A DNA stretch of 21,886 nt from contig JALSPT010000261.1 of assembly GCA_026985785.1 (NCBI GenBank), positions 1 through 21,886 of the forward strand, read 5' to 3'. A program made the position numbers and the translations under genes. Position 1 is the stretch's first letter. Every line of letters begins with the position of its first letter. Source of the DNA: Anaerolineales bacterium. Its GTDB lineage: Bacteria > Chloroflexota > Anaerolineae > Anaerolineales > DRMV01. Under the pieces are notes generated by a model that searched no databases, was not told the DNA's origin, and worked only from the letters and a program-made list of their open reading frames with translations. Below are positions 20,926-21,886 of this stretch, in pieces.

Positions 20926-21862
20926 AGTTCGCTCTTTCACTTTTCTCGCTTCCACCCCCCAACGGCTGGACAAGTTCCTCACCGCCGCGCTTGATGGCAC
21001 TTATTCGCGGAGCCGCATTCAGGGCTGGATCAAAGCAGGCCGGGTGACGGTGGACGGCCACGTGGTGACCAAAACCGGCTTCGCGCTCGAAGCGCCTGCC
21101 GAGGTCATCGTCCGCATTCCGCCCATTTTGCCCACCACCTTGGTGCCGGAAGCCATCCCCCTGGACATTCTGTTCGAGAACGAGGACGTCATCGTGGTCA
21201 ACAAGCCGCCGGGGATGGTGGTGCATCCCGCACCGGGGCACGAGAGCGGCACCTTGGTGCACGCTGCCTTGGCGCACGCACCCGATATGCTCGGCGTCGG
21301 CGGCAAGCAGCGCCCTGGCGTGGTGCATCGGCTGGACAAGGACACCTCCGGCGTGATCATTCTGGCCAAGAACGACGCCGCACACCAGTTCCTCCAGGCG
21401 CAGTTCAGAGCGCGCACCACTCGAAAGATTTACCTCGCGCTGGTGGACGGTGCGCCGCCCACGCCCACAGGGCGCATCGAAGCGCCCATTGCCCGCGACC
21501 CGGCGCACCGCAAGCGGATGAAGGTGGTGCCGCCGGGCAAAGGGCGCGCCGCCATCACCGAATACCGCACGCTGGAGACCTTCCCCCACCACACCCTCAT
21601 CGAAGCCCGTCCCCTCACTGGCCGCACCCACCAGATTCGCGTCCATCTGGCCTTCCTCGGCTGCCCGGTGGTGGCCGACCCCCTCTATGGGCACCGCCAC
21701 GCCAGCCTGCCCCTTACCCGCCACGCCCTACACGCTTACCGCCTCACCATTCGTCTGCCCGGTGAAAGCGAACCGCACACCTTCACTGCGCCGCTTCCCG
21801 GCGATCTGGAAAGAGTGCTTGTAGCGTTGGGAAGCAACGCGATCGTTGGCTTGCTCTCTTAA
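20915..21862 (+). CDS. rluD: RluD-family 23S rRNA pseudouridine synthase
   Basis: A 315-aa RNA-modifying enzyme. An N-terminal S4 RNA-binding domain (17-68, RLDKFLTAAL...RIQGWIKAGRVTVDG) is followed by the RluA/RluD catalytic domain: VVNKPPGMVVHPAPGH (94-109), the catalytic loop GVVHRLDKDTSG (135-146) with D141, RKIYLALVDG (170-179) and LTGRTHQIRVHLAFLG (234-249). The length is normal. RluA, RluC and RluD paralogues are hard to separate from sequence alone, but the S4 domain and adjacency to lspA favour RluD. The ATG at 20915 overlaps the lspA stop by 11 bp and has no Shine-Dalgarno, implying coupled translation. No terminator is seen in the 24 bp left in the window. Confidence 0.92.
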   Translation: MTDEVRSFTFLASTPQRLDKFLTAALDGTYSRSRIQGWIKAGRVTVDGHVVTKTGFALEAPAEVIVRIPPILPTTLVPEAIPLDILFENEDVIVVNKPPGMVVHPAPGHESGTLVHAALAHAPDMLGVGGKQRPGVVHRLDKDTSGVIILAKNDAAHQFLQAQFRARTTRKIYLALVDGAPPTPTGRIEAPIARDPAHRKRMKVVPPGKGRAAITEYRTLETFPHHTLIEARPLTGRTHQIRVHLAFLGCPVVADPLYGHRHASLPLTRHALHAYRLTIRLPGESEPHTFTAPLPGDLERVLVALGSNAIVGLLS

Positions 21863-21886
21863 CCAACCGCGCCCGCCAGGCGGCGA

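Overview
This window most resembles a high-GC member of the Chloroflexota, probably Anaerolineae-like. The support is indirect: a secreted protein with the F-x-E-T-G / Q-Y-F repeats that are abundant in that phylum, a Thr/Pro-rich lipoprotein linker, an Icd of the prokaryotic NADP type with an insertion, and -10 boxes lying directly upstream of start codons. No 16S rRNA or other decisive marker is present, so the assignment is an inference. Apart from a small REP-like palindrome there is no sign of mobile DNA.

Layout. (1) 1-3461, minus strand: a phospholipid operon read from right to left, consisting of an exported HExxH protein, psd, pssA and a class I methyltransferase cut by the window edge. 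(2) 3462-8582, plus strand: icd followed by sdhC-sdhD-sdhA-sdhB, two consecutive TCA-cycle steps plus complex II, closed by a strong intrinsic terminator. (3) 8583-12402, minus strand: ssrA (tmRNA) with its own promoter and terminator, then a secreted repeat protein and an FtsK/SpoIIIE translocase. (4) 12403-13188, plus strand: a lipoprotein resembling a phosphate-binding protein, followed by about 425 bp without a gene that holds a REPIN-like inverted pair and a strong hairpin. (5) 13614-19796, minus strand: the accessory part of the window, a five-gene operon of an ArsR-family regulator, an octahaem cytochrome c of the tetrathionate-reductase (OTR) family, a heptahaem cytochrome c fused to a membrane cytochrome b, and two YeeE/YedE half-transporters, one fused to a degenerate rhodanese domain ending in GGGCG. 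(6) 19850-21862, plus strand: a GIY-YIG/DUF123 protein, lspA and a RluD-type pseudouridine synthase, all overlapping.

How the genes work together. Region 5 looks like a sulfur-compound respiration or oxidation system. The octahaem and the cytochrome c-b fusion would link an extracytoplasmic sulfur (or nitrogen) compound to the quinone pool. The YeeE/YedE pair would move sulfur across the membrane, and the Cys-tailed rhodanese domain could carry bound sulfur much as the SoxY GGCGG tail does. The ArsR protein probably represses the operon through a perfect 20-bp palindrome just upstream. No molybdopterin reductase or Sox gene is visible here.

Regulatory sequence. Four genes have a -10 box ending 6-7 nt before the ATG (3461, 11856, 12403, 19892), which predicts leaderless mRNAs. 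Three promoters share the extended -10 TGCTATAAT. A palindrome TGAC(A/G)ATTGTCA occurs upstream of both the icd operon and the DUF123-lspA operon.
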